Of a DNA stretch of 64,000 nucleotides, positions 12,001-23,309 are shown piece after piece. The stretch is taken from assembly GCA_016081115.2 (NCBI GenBank), contig JABTTQ020001088.1:62001-126000 (forward strand), given 5' to 3'. A program made the translations under genes and the position numbers. The DNA is from Rehmannia glutinosa. Lineage: Eukaryota; Streptophyta; Magnoliopsida; Lamiales; Orobanchaceae. The notes beneath the pieces were generated by a model. The model saw only the letters and a list, made by a program, of their open reading frames with translations. It did no database searches and was not told the origin of the DNA. Numbering within the stretch: the first letter of the stretch is position 1; the number at the start of each line of letters is the position of its first letter.

Positions 12001-12204
12001 GCAATATGTAATCCCTTACCATTGCCCATTTTAACTTGTTCATTACCATGATAAGGTGTTTGCTGCATCAAATTCTGAGAATTAGCAGTGATGTGATTCG
12101 TAGCACCAGAATCGGGATACCATTCTTCATTTCCAGGACCAACCAACAACCGACTAGAAGAGGCATGATGCACCCGAGCAATATTACCCCCGAAAGGTGG
12201 ATTG
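9063..12204 (-). pseudogene. Copia pol remnant (protease-integrase-RT-RNase H)
   Basis: Protease: WYPDSGATNHIT near 12118 keeps the DSG catalytic motif. GAG-pre-integrase: VWHKWLGHH near 11660. Integrase: LIHSDLWGPAPV and YIHFIDTFSRFTWIYLL near 11450; its C-terminal part (SLPLHYWDKAL) is in a different frame at 10900-11157. Linker: [24 protein letters not shown] at 10898. RT: GCKWVFKVKENP near 10340, [19 protein letters not shown] near 10170, YVDDILVTGSD near 9905. RNase H: DDRRSTTGYCLFLGSNL near 9385 and HIELDLYFVREKV near 9090. At least six frame changes between these blocks show it is broken. Confidence 0.9.
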
Positions 12205-13147
12205 CTAAGGAGAGCGAGCTGGAGAGGGTTGAGAGCCATGAAAATTGTGATCAAACCGATAGAAAACATTGAAGAGCCATGTAATTGGTCCTTCCATATA
12301 GCGACACATAATACGATTGGAAGAGAAGCCTCTTCCCCTCTGAAATCTGTGATTACCACGATATCCACGAAATTGACCACGAGGTGTAAAACCTCTTCCT
12401 CTAGTCATCCCAGAAGAGTGATTTGTACCAGCAAATTGACCAGTGTAAGCAGTAGGAGCAGAATTAGAACCAGGGAAAATAGCTACATTAGCCATAGCAC
12501 TATCAATGGTTTTAGCAGACCGATCAATGCGAGCTTCATGAGCTAAGAGAAGAGATTCAATTTCAGGAATAGAATATGAATCATTCCTAGTCATAACAGA
12601 CAACACAAAAGTTTCATACTCAGGAGGTAAACCTTCTAAAATAGCATCAATGTGATCCTTCTCAGCCACAGGATAACCAACCAACGTAAGCATATCAACA
12701 CAATGACGGATCTTAAGAACATACTCATTGATAGACATAGAACCTTTCTTCAGATTTTGTAATTGCGGCTTATCTTGACCGACTTATGCTCGAACTTGTG
12801 CAACAAAGTAATCCAAAGTATGCCAAGCAGAGGAAGTAGAATCACAATGTACCGGCGAGTGAGAATATCTTCATGCACTGACGAAAGAATCCAGGAAAGG
12901 ATGAGTTGATCTTATTGTTCCCATTCAAGGAACGCATGATTAAGCTGTGGAGGTCCATCACAGAGGAAGGAAGGAATTTTGAAGGCGGACTGACCGTAGA
13001 ATCGAGAAAGGACTGGAGACGATGACCTCGAATGGTGGAAATAATTTGTTTCTTCCAAATCAAATAATTGTCATGATTCAACTTGGAGGAGATCGGATGC
13101 GAAAAAGTAACTGGAGAATAGCCGGAAGAAGATGCAGACCCAGACAT
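12205..13147 (-). pseudogene. Copia gag remnant
   Basis: Starts at the first ATG after the primer site (13147, MSGSASSSG). HDNYLIWKKQIISTIRGH is the typical Copia gag N-terminus. A frame break lies between about 12842 and 12738, after which HIDAILEGLPPEYETFVLSV, a conserved gag (UBN2-type) block, follows. The C-terminus is rich in RGRGF / GYRGNHRFQRGRG, a basic RNA-binding tail. I see no intact CCHC zinc knuckle. Confidence 0.85.
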
Positions 13148-13205
13148 GGTTGCCAAAAAATGAATTCCGGTGGGCCTCTGCCGCCTAGTACCAGCTCTGA
13201 TACCA

Positions 13206-13437
13206 TGTTAAATCTAACTATCCTAATCATTTTAGTGAAAAAGGAATTTTATTCAATAGAATTCAATACATGTACAGGTCTGCAGGAATGCTTTTATACA
13301 GAAAAGTTAAGCTATCAATGTTCTATCACTTAACAGAAATAACCGCCACCTTAACAGAATAACAAACCTAACAAACTAATAACAGAATAAATGTCATCCT
13401 TCTAGAAACTTAACCACCAGCTGTACTATCTCTAATA
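13206..13437 (-). repeat. Copia 5' LTR
   Basis: 232 bp, same length and ends as the 3' LTR, followed on the minus strand directly by the tRNA-Met primer-binding site at 13205-13194. Confidence 0.93.
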
Positions 13438-13699
13438 GAATCATATAAATGGAGCTAAAGAGTAAAGATGCATAGTGCAGCACCAATAAAAAAAGAAAAA
13501 AATTGTTGTTAATATAGTTAATTAAAGCGTTTTTATGAAATCAAATGCTTACCATACAACAAATATCACATGTGCATCTAACATTGAGTATTTGAGTTTC
13601 ATGGTTGCGCATGGTCGTACTGGCTTATTCAAACCAAGGCAAAGCCGACATTTAGTAACACGTTTTAAAATCTGTTGCGTCCAACAAAACTCACTACTA

Positions 13700-16600
13700 T
13701 CAATCGTGCTCATCGTTTCTTGTTCTATCAGCACGGACAAAACTAACCTTTACACAATGTTCTTGATCTATTTTGATGAACTCGCAGATGCATATATCAT
13801 CTTCTTTGACAAAGTTACATTGACAAAGTTTTCTCCATCCTTTGGTGTAAAATGTTCGTCCACCTTTCCATATTTTGCGCCTTGAGGTCCACCGTCTGCC
13901 ATTTGGATCTACGAACGATATTTCTTCTGGAAGTTCAAGGTTGTGATCAATGACCAAGTCCTTAGGGATATACTTGCCATGACAAACAATGAATAACGTC
14001 AAAAGCTAGCATATTTGAAATATAAGTACATATCAGGTCAAATATAAAACTTTTTTTAAAAAATCTTATGTTAAAATGTATTAGAAGACTATCTCGAGTA
14101 GTTTGCACCATTTTAGCGCAGAATCTGATTCTGCGCTATATCTCGCAATCGCTTCAAAGTCTCCGCACCATTTTGAAGATGTGAATAGTTTTGCGCTACA
14201 AATAGCACAAAAAATAGTATAGATAGGAAGGATGACTAATGTAATAATCCTTACAAATTCACTCTTGCGTTTTGGGTTGACTTTCGATACAAAATAAGGA
14301 TTCTCAGGCTGGCGAGCCAATCCAGATCGGAAAATCTCTACACCATATATATCTGAAAGTACTCGCCTAATTCGGCCTGGTTTTTCTCTAGTACATGCTG
14401 CAATAAACCAAACACAATAAATAACATAACAACTATTTAAATAAAAGAAATTTAAGTAGGCAATAAATTGAATATGTGAAAACTTACAACTAGTACCTTG
14501 TTTCCTCTTCTTCCGAACAGAGTCATTAGCATGAATTTCCTCGTCACTGTCCTCGTCATCCGTTTCACTATCCGATACGTAATTATCATCACTAGATTCC
14601 TCTTCTTCCTCAACCGACGTCTTTTGCACTGCTGTAACTCCTTTCTTTTCACATGCCGATGGGCGAGGATTTTTGTATCGAATAAACCATTAGAAAAATA
14701 TTCGAAAACTAACATGTCCCCTCCTGTAATACAATTTTCTTCAACAAATTTTGGCCAACCATCTGCTAAATGCAACTTGTCCCCAACTTTTATTAACTTC
14801 ACTCGCCATATGTTATTACACCGATCTCTAAGGACTACTTTATTTGGCAAAGTACTTTGGATGGATGCAGTAAAGGCTGAAGGAATTTCCTGCGCACAAG
14901 CATACATAAATTTTTGATCAGAAAGAGCATTGAAGTTATTATAGATGCAAATTGATTTCCCATTTGTTTCTTTTTAGTGCATTGAGCATGTATTACTTAG
15001 AAAATTTAAGCAGTACGTGCAGCAAAAGTTTCTTCATGTTATAATTGTCTATTCTTTAATTATGCAGGTAAAAAAAGATTATTGATCTAATATTCTGTTA
15101 TGTGTGCAAAATTAAAGTTACTGTATTTTGTCATCTAATCTTTTTGTCTTAATTTTGCACTTTGCAACCTCTTATTAAAAAATTTTAAAAAATTATGTAT
15201 ATGCATGTTTTTTTCCTCATTTTGCATTACTCATTTACCAAAATAAATTTAAAGTATTTAATTTTTCTAATAAGTAGGAAGGAGTGGTTGGAGGTGAAAG
15301 GATAAATCTCAAAGAAACTTTCAGGGTTCGAACCATGATTAATTTGTTAATTAAAGTGAATGTTTATTAAATTTATTTTTTGGATGAGTATAAATAGTGT
15401 ATGTATATATTTTTTCTTTCAAAAATTTGATTTAAGGAGACGGTGCAAAATCATGCAAAGTTTAGATGACAAAGTATAATAATTTAAACATGTTGTGAAC
15501 AAGATGCAATTCAAAAAGAATATTCTGCAGGCGAGAGATTTTAGATGTCAATGTCTAAGAATATCAAACCAAGTCGACATTGAAGAACATTATTAGTAGA
15601 CAATAAGCAAAACTTATTAAAACAACTCACTAATAATACATTAATTAAGTATATAATATCAACGCATAATTGTTCTTGTAAATTAGAAAAATGTGCATTA
15701 CAAATACGGAAACAGAAAAAATAACAAAAATATCAACAAAACAAATAAGAAATATTTAAAAATATTAACCTAAATTATTCTGTAATTTTAATAAGTAAAT
15801 ACTCAAAGAATACTAAATATGCATTAAGAGTATATTATATATGCATAGACAAAAATGACTAAAAATATTCACTTTATGGGAAAATAAGATTTTTTCTGTA
15901 AGTTGGACCTTTTTTAGAATTAGTCCTCTAAGTTGTCACCTTCATGTTTTAGTTTTTTAACTTTCAAATTTCTAGATATTCAGTCATTTAACTTAGCAAT
16001 TTTACTTTTGGTCCTATAACTTAACACATTTCAGAAATTTAGTTCTATTACTTAGCAATAGTTAAATTTGACTAATTCTTTAAAACGTACATTTCTTTAA
16101 AACATTACTAAGTAAGCACTGAATGAATACTAAATATGCATAGTTTCTGTCTAAATATGCACATAAAAAATTACTCTGAACGAATAGTAAAATTTATTAC
16201 TTTTTTGCTACTTTTGCGCAATTTATGTAACTCTCAAGGAGTACAATAAATTAAAATATCATCCAAAGGTTCCAATTATTGTGTCTTATCAATATCTACT
16301 TATTTTACAAATCTTCCTTTTGATTAGTAATTTAGACAACTAAGACTTATGATTAATCTTGGTTGTTAATTTCCAACTATTTTGTTTTATAAATATCTAC
16401 TCATTTTACAAACTTATTCTTTTTATTAGTAATTTAGACAACTAAAACTTATTTTATATGGTTAATCTTGGTTGTTAATTCATAATTACCAAATGCCGAG
16501 ATTAGTTCCTACAGTCCTACCGTAGAAATTGACCTCATAGGATCTACCCCCTATAGATATATATAAAGTTTGTTATATGTCATACTGTGTCTCGCACGTA

Positions 16601-16884
16601 TTGTAGACGCTATGGGAAAAAAAGCTATTTGAAATAAGAATGATTTTCATCCCAAATACGATATTAAAGTTGTTTTAAGGCGTAGCAATCCCTTAATAAA
16701 ACAAAAGACACAATAAAAGCACAGAACCAGATATCAAAAAGAAAAATCAAAAAAGGAAGAAAAAAATGACAATAAAGAAATACAAAATAGTAGAGAAAAT
16801 ACCAATTGATCTGCGCTAGTGTCCGGAAAGAAGAACTTGAAGAATGCAGGTCGGTTACTCCTCATTTCCTGATCTCCGGTAAAT
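13700..16884 (-). CDS. REM-like protein with two B3 DNA-binding domains
   Basis: Plant-specific nuclear DNA-binding protein. Coding exons on the minus strand: 16865-16803 (exon opens at 16884), 14889-14488, 14397-14255 and 13972-13700, all GT-AG and in phase. Exon 1 gives MRSNRPAFFKFFFPDTSADQ, the usual REM N-terminus. Exon 2 gives EIPSAF, IWRVKLIK, LADGWPKFVEENCI and GDMLVFEY, completing B3 domain 1, then an acidic linker (SVEEEEESSDD, DSETDDEDSDEE). Exon 3 gives ENPYFVSKVNPKRKSEF and exon 4 YIPKDLVIDHNLELPEEISF and GWRKLCQCNFVKEDDICICEF, B3 domain 2. One single-base loss breaks the frame in exon 2 near 14640, in a run of A's between domain 1 and the acidic linker. Intron 1 is 1.9 kb. Targets are unknown. 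Confidence 0.85.
15880..16083. repeat. Half of a foldback MITE in the B3 gene intron 1
   Basis: Begins GGGAAAATAAGATTTTTTCTG and carries the phrases TTAGTCCTCTAAGTTGTCACC and TTTGGTCCTATAAC seen at the ends of the MULE-type MITEs at 3056 and 23310. I do not see the matching inverted end, so it is a fragment. Confidence 0.4.
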
Positions 16885-17416
16885 CTACAAAATAAGGGAA
16901 GAGTTGCCTATTCTTAGTATATTTCATTATTCATAATATCTCAAGGTAATTTTATTTATGGAATTTGGTAATTTTTTCATCTTATTTTGAAAGAAATATT
17001 AAAAAAATAAATAGATATTACGATCTGGTGGTGGTAAAACACGAGAATAAATCATTTGGTTGCATGAATAAAAGAAATCATTAACTTTTTTGTTTTTTCC
17101 AATTATAAAGAAGACTTATTCTAAGAAACACCACTAGAATTAAAATTGGGGATTAACGTTATTGAAAAACTGAATTTCAGTATGTTTATAGATGTTCCAA
17201 GAATATCCCTCTTGAGCCTTGTCATAAATTTTACAATAATTAAAACACAACAAATTGTAGCATTCTGAGAAACACAAATAAATAAAAAGTAATAAAAAAT
17301 AAAATTATCAAATGTACGTATATTGATGCACCAACGGATCTAATTAAAAAAATTGAAAGAGGTATCAAAGAATGAACCACACCACACCACACCTTGGAAT
17401 TGGGTGAATTGAGGGG

Positions 17417-17765
17417 AAAATGCAAAAATGGTTCGTAGAACTTTACCTAGTTGGCAATTTTAGTCTGTCGATTTGAGTTTTGCAAATCTAGTTCTATAAC
17501 TTTAAATTGTCGCAATTTTGGTCCTTAATTGACCGGAGCTACAAATTCGTTGAGCTACAAATTCGCCACAAAAGATCACGTGATTGGTACATGGCCCGTT
17601 ATGAGGCTAATTTAAACCCGTTATAAGCAAAATTGGTCCTATAATTTAATTTCACTCTTTAAAAAAAAAAAAAAGAAAAACCAAAATCAGTCAACCAAAT
17701 TCGCACCATTGATCCTGTAACTTATTTTAATGTTACAGGGTCATTTTTTGCAATTTTTACATGAA
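17417..17765. mobile_element. Foldback MITE upstream of the B3 coding start
   Basis: The left arm ATGCAAAAATGGTTC...TTGGCAATTTTAGTC and right arm ATTGATCCTGTAACTT...TTTTTGCAATTTTT are diverged inverted copies. It encloses a poly-A run near 17660. No TSD fixed. Confidence 0.5.
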
Positions 17766-18121
17766 TTCATCAATTAAGTTTGGTGATGTATCTTTTTCTT
17801 CCACTACATCTCATTGGGTAATGGTACCACAACAATTTTTTTGATAATTTTGGTCAGTTTTGAGAATTTATTTTCAAAAATTATTTTACTATGTCTAGAA
17901 TCACGATTCCCAAACAGACTATATTTACACCAATCCCGGCATTTTCATTTCGAAAACACCAATGAACCACAATTCCACCAAGTAAACATAGATCTACATC
18001 TATAAACTGAAAATTAAATATATCACAAAACATTTTGTTAAATAAGAAATAAAACATTTAAATGATGATTCAACTACCAAATCACATTAAACTAATATAT
18101 ATAAAAGAAAGATTCAATTAC

Positions 18122-18241
18122 CAAATGGAGGCGGTTTGAAGAGTTGGCGCCGCTGAGGTTTTTCTAGAAAACCTAGAAGTGAGGGTCGAGAGCGATATGA
18201 TGTTGAGAGATAATACATGTGTGTGTGTGTGTGTGTTTATA
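18122..18241 (-). promoter_or_regulatory. Possible promoter and leader exon of the B3 gene
   Basis: On the minus strand a TATAAA lies at 18241-18236, followed by an (AC) microsatellite 18236-18219 and a GC-richer stretch (CAGCGGCGCCAACTC) ending in a good donor at 18122|18121 (TTG|GTAATT). The B3 first coding exon has a strong acceptor (TTTTGTAG) ending at 16885, 19 bp before its ATG, so a 5' UTR exon is needed upstream. The fit is by position and splice signals only. Confidence 0.35.
18219..18236 (+). repeat. (GT)9 microsatellite
   Basis: Nine perfect GT units. They lie between the putative TATA box and leader exon of the B3 gene. Confidence 0.9.
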
Positions 18242-18414
18242 TTTACTTGAATATTTATTCTATTCTAGGGTTATTACCAATTTCACGAAAAGTTCGAACG
18301 TATTTATATATTTTTGTTTACATAAAAACTATTTTTTAAGCTTAACCTATTTACAAATGTTATCCCTCTATATTTATTTTAAAAATTATAAATATCCTTG
18401 ATGTATTTTAAATA

Positions 18415-19596
18415 GGGCAAAATTCACTTTACCCCTTGTACTATTGACTTTGTATCAAACACCCCCTCTACTATTGAAACCTTCAAATACCCCTAAATCA
18501 ATAAAAATTTACGTTAATGGACAAAAGTACCCTTAGTTTAATAAAATGTTAGTTTACTTTGCACATCTATTATTTTATATATTATAAATAATTGATGCAT
18601 TTTAATTAAATATATCAATTATTATTTGATCTCAAATTTTATTCAACAATGAATTATAAAATTAAATATTGTTAAATATAATTAATATAAAGAAAAAGAA
18701 ATATATAACTTCAATTAATATTATAGAGTATCCACACTAGATTTATTTTTAAAAGCGCTATGTAAATTTTCATTATTATTATTTTAAATATATAGCTTTA
18801 GCAAATAAGTTATAAATTAGACTGAAAATTGTTGAGATTATCTAAATTTGCATATAATTATATCATGTATGATACACACCATTTTACTATGTGTAGTAAT
18901 TTATTATACGTAAAATAAAATTAAATTGGAAAACGAAAAAAAAAAAAAAAAGAAAGTCTTGTACAATATTATTGCAATTGTGAAATTTAAGGTACAGGAA
19001 AAAACTAGAAGGTTCTTTTTGAAATAATATATTATGTATTTATATGAGATATTTTTATAAAATTTAATACTATTAATATTATAATTAGCTATTTATTTTT
19101 TCCAGTTCTAGTTAAGATTTATTTTCTTCAAGGATTAGTGTTAAATAGATATAATATTAAAATAATTAGCTATGATATCAAAATTTTAAAAACATATAAT
19201 ATTAAAATAATTTTTAAAAGATATAATATTTGCAGGATTTATCTAAATTTAATTGTTCACTTATTAGATCAATATATACATACGCATAATATTTTTGTTA
19301 TAATAAAATTAATAATGCAACTTCTCTATACTGTTGAAGTTATATTTTATTATTTTATTTAATTTAGATCTAATTATAAATTTATATTTTTAATAAAATT
19401 AGAGTATATGATAAATTAATTGAAATTGAATTATAGAGAAGGAAAAATATGGAATTTAATATTATCTATAGTTCAAGGGTAATGTTGTCTATCAATTTTA
19501 TTTTAATTGGTCAAGGGGGGTATTTGAAGGTTTTAATAGTATAGGGGGTATTTGATACAAAACTAATAGTACAAGGGGGTAAAGTGAATTTTACCC
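18415..19596. mobile_element. Non-autonomous MULE-type DNA element, 9-bp TSD
   Basis: 1182 bp. Long terminal inverted repeats of about 100 bp start GGGCAAAATTCACTTTACCC and end GGGTAAAGTGAATTTTACCC. Perfect 9-bp TSD TTTTAAATA at 18406-18414 and 19597-19605. The interior is extremely AT-rich with only short spurious frames. Size of TSD and TIR length fit Mutator-like elements. Confidence 0.88.
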
Positions 19597-20016
19597 TTTT
19601 AAATATTACCTTAATTTTAGTTTTTGTTTTATAAATACGGCTTCCTTCCAATACGTGCAAATGGTGCAATATGCAAGATGGAGACAAATATTATTAAGGG
19701 GTATTTGTTATTTATAGAGAGGTTTCTATAAATAAATAGTTTAAGTAACTAACCCTCTATTTTTTGAATTATTATAAATTTAAGTACCATTTGGTAATTT
19801 AGTTAGAGTATTCCTACCCAAACTTTGATCCAACCAAATAATAAGATGGACAATTCTAGTCAAATATTTTGGTAAACCTTTAATAGTATTTTCTTTTTTA
19901 CATTAAAAATATTGTATAAAGAAATTAGTAATTATTTTAAAAAATAGATCAAATATCCTATTTGACCTAATGTGATGGTCCATTTTTTTAATAATTATTA
20001 AATTTTATGTTAATAT

Positions 20017-20090
20017 TTTTTTTAATACGACAAAGAATTTTATTAAAAGAGCACAAGAGGTGCTCGGCCCTTTACAAATGGAGTCTAAAC
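20017..20090 (-). mobile_element. Possible 3' end of an L1-type LINE
   Basis: On the minus strand GAGCACCTCTTGTGCTC, then TTTTAATAAAATTCTTTGTCG and a short A-run, resembles the 3' UTR end of plant L1 LINEs. The 5' part is missing and no TSD was fixed. Confidence 0.35.
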
Positions 20091-20429
20091 TAAGCACAGT
20101 ACAATCATTGAACCAAATGATCAATGATTTGTAACTATCTATTTATCTAAATTTTCTTGGGTTTTCAAATTAATAGATGAACAACAAAGTAGTACATGTC
20201 AAACGCGACAGAGGCGTTTCTTGGCGTTAGCTTTTGTGGGTAGAGGTTGAGCTTAATTCTCTTCCAAACAAGGCCAGGTTTGTGAAGGACAATTCGTCGT
20301 GGCGGTACAGAGCCAATTTTTTTTTTTCAGAGACGTTTTGTGAAGAAATTTTTGGTGAGAAGTTTTATTGAGAAAGGGTTTGTGAAGAAAGCAATTACGC
20401 GCGAGAGAATAAATCATATTGAAGGTAAA

Positions 20430-20792
20430 TTATTTTTCATAGATAATATTTTAAGATAACGCTTGTTCTACAAAGTGTTATTATGGGAAAATATATAGCG
20501 TTTCTTTAATTAGCGCTATCTTAATAAAATAGACTCAATCGAGAGATAACACTTTAGGATAACGTTTGTTGTCCGGCGTTATTCCAATAACATATATAAC
20601 ACTTATATAATTAAGTGTTATCTTGATTTTCTTCATATAGCACTTCGTTAATAAAACGCTATTATATGGTTTATTGTGACAGTGCTTTCCGACAAAAGTG
20701 TCGTCTAAAATATATGTGAATTTTTTAATAGTACTTCTATCTAAAAGCACTATCTGAAATATGCTATCTGAACTATAATTTCAGGCATAGTG
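20430..20792. mobile_element. Terminal fragment of a CACTA transposon
   Basis: Read on the minus strand from 20792 it begins CACTATGCCTGAAATT, a CACTA-type terminus. Next comes a subterminal array of about ten short motifs in both orientations (AGATAGTGCTTTT, AACGCTATT, AAGTGTTATC, AACACTTTAGGATAACG). Subterminal repeats of this kind are bound by CACTA transposase. The opposite terminus is not in the window, so this is a truncated end. Confidence 0.6.
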
Positions 20793-21231
20793 ATGGAATC
20801 AAAATATGCATATACTGTCCGACGATTTTTGGATTTTTCTCCATAGTATAAATATTTTAATTTTTAGCCATATATGTTTTCCAAAAACATAGATTTTGGC
20901 CATTTCAGAAAAATTATAGGGCCGACCCTGGCCCGTCACTAGCCCTATAAGGCTAGGGCTAGGCCTAGTTTTCAAGCCCTTATGATGCCAGAGCTTTTTA
21001 GGGCCGGGATGGGCCAGCCCTTATTATTGACATCTCTACTTGTAGTATTATGTGACTTGTGAGACTAAAAAGGTCTTCCAATACCACTATTTTGGTCCCA
21101 TGTTGTTAATGGCCATATGTCTAATTTTTGTAGCCCGACTATAATTGCGCATAAAAAAAAATTGGGACCTAAATTGAAACGCCCAAATTCAAATTAGAAT
21201 TTGCATATATCTCATTGATTGATTATTGTTA
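20793..21231. other. Intergenic, no gene
   Basis: AT-rich sequence with one GC-rich block near 20920-21030 (CTAGGGCTAGGCCTAG, GGGCCGGGATGGGCC) that looks like the end of a small repeat. Nothing else is supported. Confidence 0.4.
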
Positions 21232-21239
21232 GGTTTTAT

Positions 21240-21757
21240 TAGGGTTGTAAATGAACCGAGCCTGGACGAACGAGGTTGTTCGTGTTCGTTCGTTTATTTT
21301 AAAAGGTTATTTGTGTTCGTTTGTTTAATAATCGAATGTTCACGAACAGTTCACTTAACATGCTCATTAATTGTTCATGAATCATAAACAACTATATGAA
21401 CATGTATAAAAAGTTAAATACACCTTGTTCATGAACACTAACTCAAAATAAATGAACATTATGATGATTGCAAATGTAAATAGGTTGTAATATTAGACTA
21501 AAATAAGTTTACTTTTCATAATAAAATAATGACTATTAAACAATAAATGTATAATTAATAATTAAAAAATGAATAATAAACAAACATCAAACGAACACTA
21601 AATGAACATGTTCGTGAAGCGATTCATGAACATAAGCGAACAAATTTTCTTGTTTGTTAATGTTCATTAAGCTTAATAAACGAACATAAACGAACACTAA
21701 CCGAAGCTCGTTCACGTTGTTTGTTTGTCGAAAAAGCTTTGTTCGTTTACAGCCCTA
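21240..21757. mobile_element. hAT-like foldback MITE
   Basis: Ends TAGGGTTGTAAATGAAC and GTTCGTTTACAGCCCTA are imperfect inverted repeats. Flanks GGTTTTAT (21232-21239) and GGTTTTAG (21758-21765) match at 7 of 8 bases, the hAT TSD size. The body is full of GTTCGT/ACGAAC and GAACATG repeats in both orientations. Confidence 0.75.
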
Positions 21758-21990
21758 GGTTTTAGTACCTATTAGTTTCTTAAATATAATTTTAATTACG
21801 CCTTTTCTTTAATATAATGTGACACAATTTTGTTGCAACCTGTACATGTTGGCTTATCCCAAGTTATTTCCATGTAACGACGTGTTTGTGTTGAACTGTT
21901 TATTGGAAACATATTATACATATTCAAGAATTGTATTTCCACTACAATTTGAAATCTCAATTAACATACAATTCGAAATCCCTAAAACCC

Positions 21991-21999
21991 CTATATATA
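21991..21999 (+). promoter_or_regulatory. TATA box of the NHL/LEA2 gene
   Basis: CTATATATA, about 60 bp upstream of the ATG at 22058, a normal plant spacing when the leader is short. Confidence 0.6.
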
Positions 22000-22057
22000 C
22001 AAACCTAATTTTAATTTGTGCAGATCAAACTAATTTTAATTTACCCCATATTTCAAT

Positions 22058-22752
22058 ATGAGTACGACAAGTCGAGAAAACCTTAGACGACCTCAAGGCC
22101 TTGATGGTATATCCATCATCGGAGTGCCACGTGGCCACGGCTACCCACCTCCCCTGCCGGCGGCGCAACCCAACCGTCCGATGATGGAGATCTCATAACT
22201 ATTAGGTCCCGAGATTTGGTGGCCACGGTCATCATCTTTATGTTGGGCGTCCTCTCCATTGAAGTGATGGTCAGAGTTTTTATCGTGACCAAATTTCCAA
22301 GTTTCGAAGTCGATTCGATCTCGGTTTATGTAGACGATTACAACGTTGGAAGAAAAACTAATGATTCCCAGGTGACGGCAGAGTGGAACATAGGTTTTTC
22401 TGTCCGAAACCCAAATAAGTTTCATGTTTTGAACTATAGCGATTTCCATGTTTGGGTTCTGTGCGTGAATCAGGGTTGGTCAGGAGGAGTTGTTCGGCCC
22501 TTTTATCAACATCCGAGAAACACGACTTTTCTTAATGCAACTGTAAACACGTTATTATTATTGCCACCTACTTATAATATTCCTGGATTGAACGAAACTT
22601 TAACGTTGGAATTCGAGGTGATCTTCAGGGCTACCTACCGCAGAAACCTTATAACAGTACAAGCTGCTTGCAAGGATATGTCTGTTAAAGTGCCATCTAA
22701 TGCTACAAAAGGGATTATGACGGGAGGGCCCACATTATGTCCTACGAATTAA
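22058..22752 (+). CDS. NDR1/HIN1-like (NHL, LEA2 fold) membrane protein
   Basis: Single-exon gene of about 230 residues. The first ATG (22058) opens a Pro-rich cytosolic head (GVPRGHGYPPPLPAAQP). A single-base loss between about 22185 and 22205 shifts to the frame holding one membrane helix (LVATVIIFMLGVLSIEVMV), then an extracytosolic LEA2-type beta domain: FEVDSISVYVDDYNV, WNIGFSVRNPNK and LNATVNTLLLLPP. Several N-x-S/T sites (NDS, NTT, NAT, NET) suit secretory-path glycosylation. NHL proteins act at the plasma membrane in defence or stress; the exact role here is unknown. The frame break may be a sequence error as in neighbouring genes. Confidence 0.78.
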
Positions 22753-23309
22753 TTTGTAGATTTTCGTCAAGATCATTAGTATGTGTTTGTTTTATTTGTT
22801 TTTGTTTTTTCTCCTTTCTAGTTATTGGTTTTCAATTAGAATTTTATTCGGTGGTAAGTTATAGTACTTAGTTACCAGAGCTTTTATCGATTAGAAGTTT
22901 TTTTTATTGGATTCTCAGAGTTTTGGAGTCCAGCTACGATCGAAAATGCAAAGTTGGTCCCCTAATTAATATGGGGGAACAGATTTCATGTTCCGATTTA
23001 ATGTTTCATTTCGTTCATTTATCCGGATCAACGACACGTCAATGGAGATAAACATGAGTAGTTGATTATTTAAAGGTATTCACATACATATATCGTTCAT
23101 CCGCATAAATGGAACAGAAAGTGAGACACCAAATTAGAACAGAATTAATCAACCTAGTGCGTCAAAAATAGTCGTGTTATTTTTTACTTCCGGTATGGTT
23201 TGATATCCACGTAAAAAGATAGAATCCTAGTGAAAATGGATTAAATTAAGTTGTCACTCGGATAAGGTAAATGACATTTTTAATTCAATTTCGTCAACAT
23301 CACTTTCCC
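22753..23309. other. Downstream of NHL gene; no gene
   Basis: A T-rich 3' flank follows, then sequence near 22940-23170 with diverged foldback-type phrases (AAGTTGGTCCCCTAATTAATATGGGGGAACAG). No defined element. Confidence 0.4.

Larger units (their letters stand above)
8707..13437 (-). mobile_element. Ty1/Copia LTR retrotransposon, decayed, TSD GAATC
   Basis: Complete but decayed element read on the minus strand. LTRs are 8707-8938 and 13206-13437, 232 bp each. Perfect 5-bp TSD GAATC lies at 8702-8706 and 13438-13442. The primer-binding site TGGTATCAGAGC (minus, 13205-13194) abuts the 5' LTR and matches initiator tRNA-Met, the usual Copia primer. A purine tract GCGGGGGC (8946-8939, minus) abuts the 3' LTR. 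Order of domains gag, protease, integrase, RT, RNase H is Copia. Several frame breaks make it non-functional. The LTRs differ at roughly 15 sites, so the insertion is not recent. It ends about 260 bp beyond the B3 gene stop. Confidence 0.95.

Noticed and set aside
13535..13885. Plus-strand frame of 116 codons
   Set aside because: It overlaps the last exon of the B3 gene on the opposite strand, which has clear domain support.
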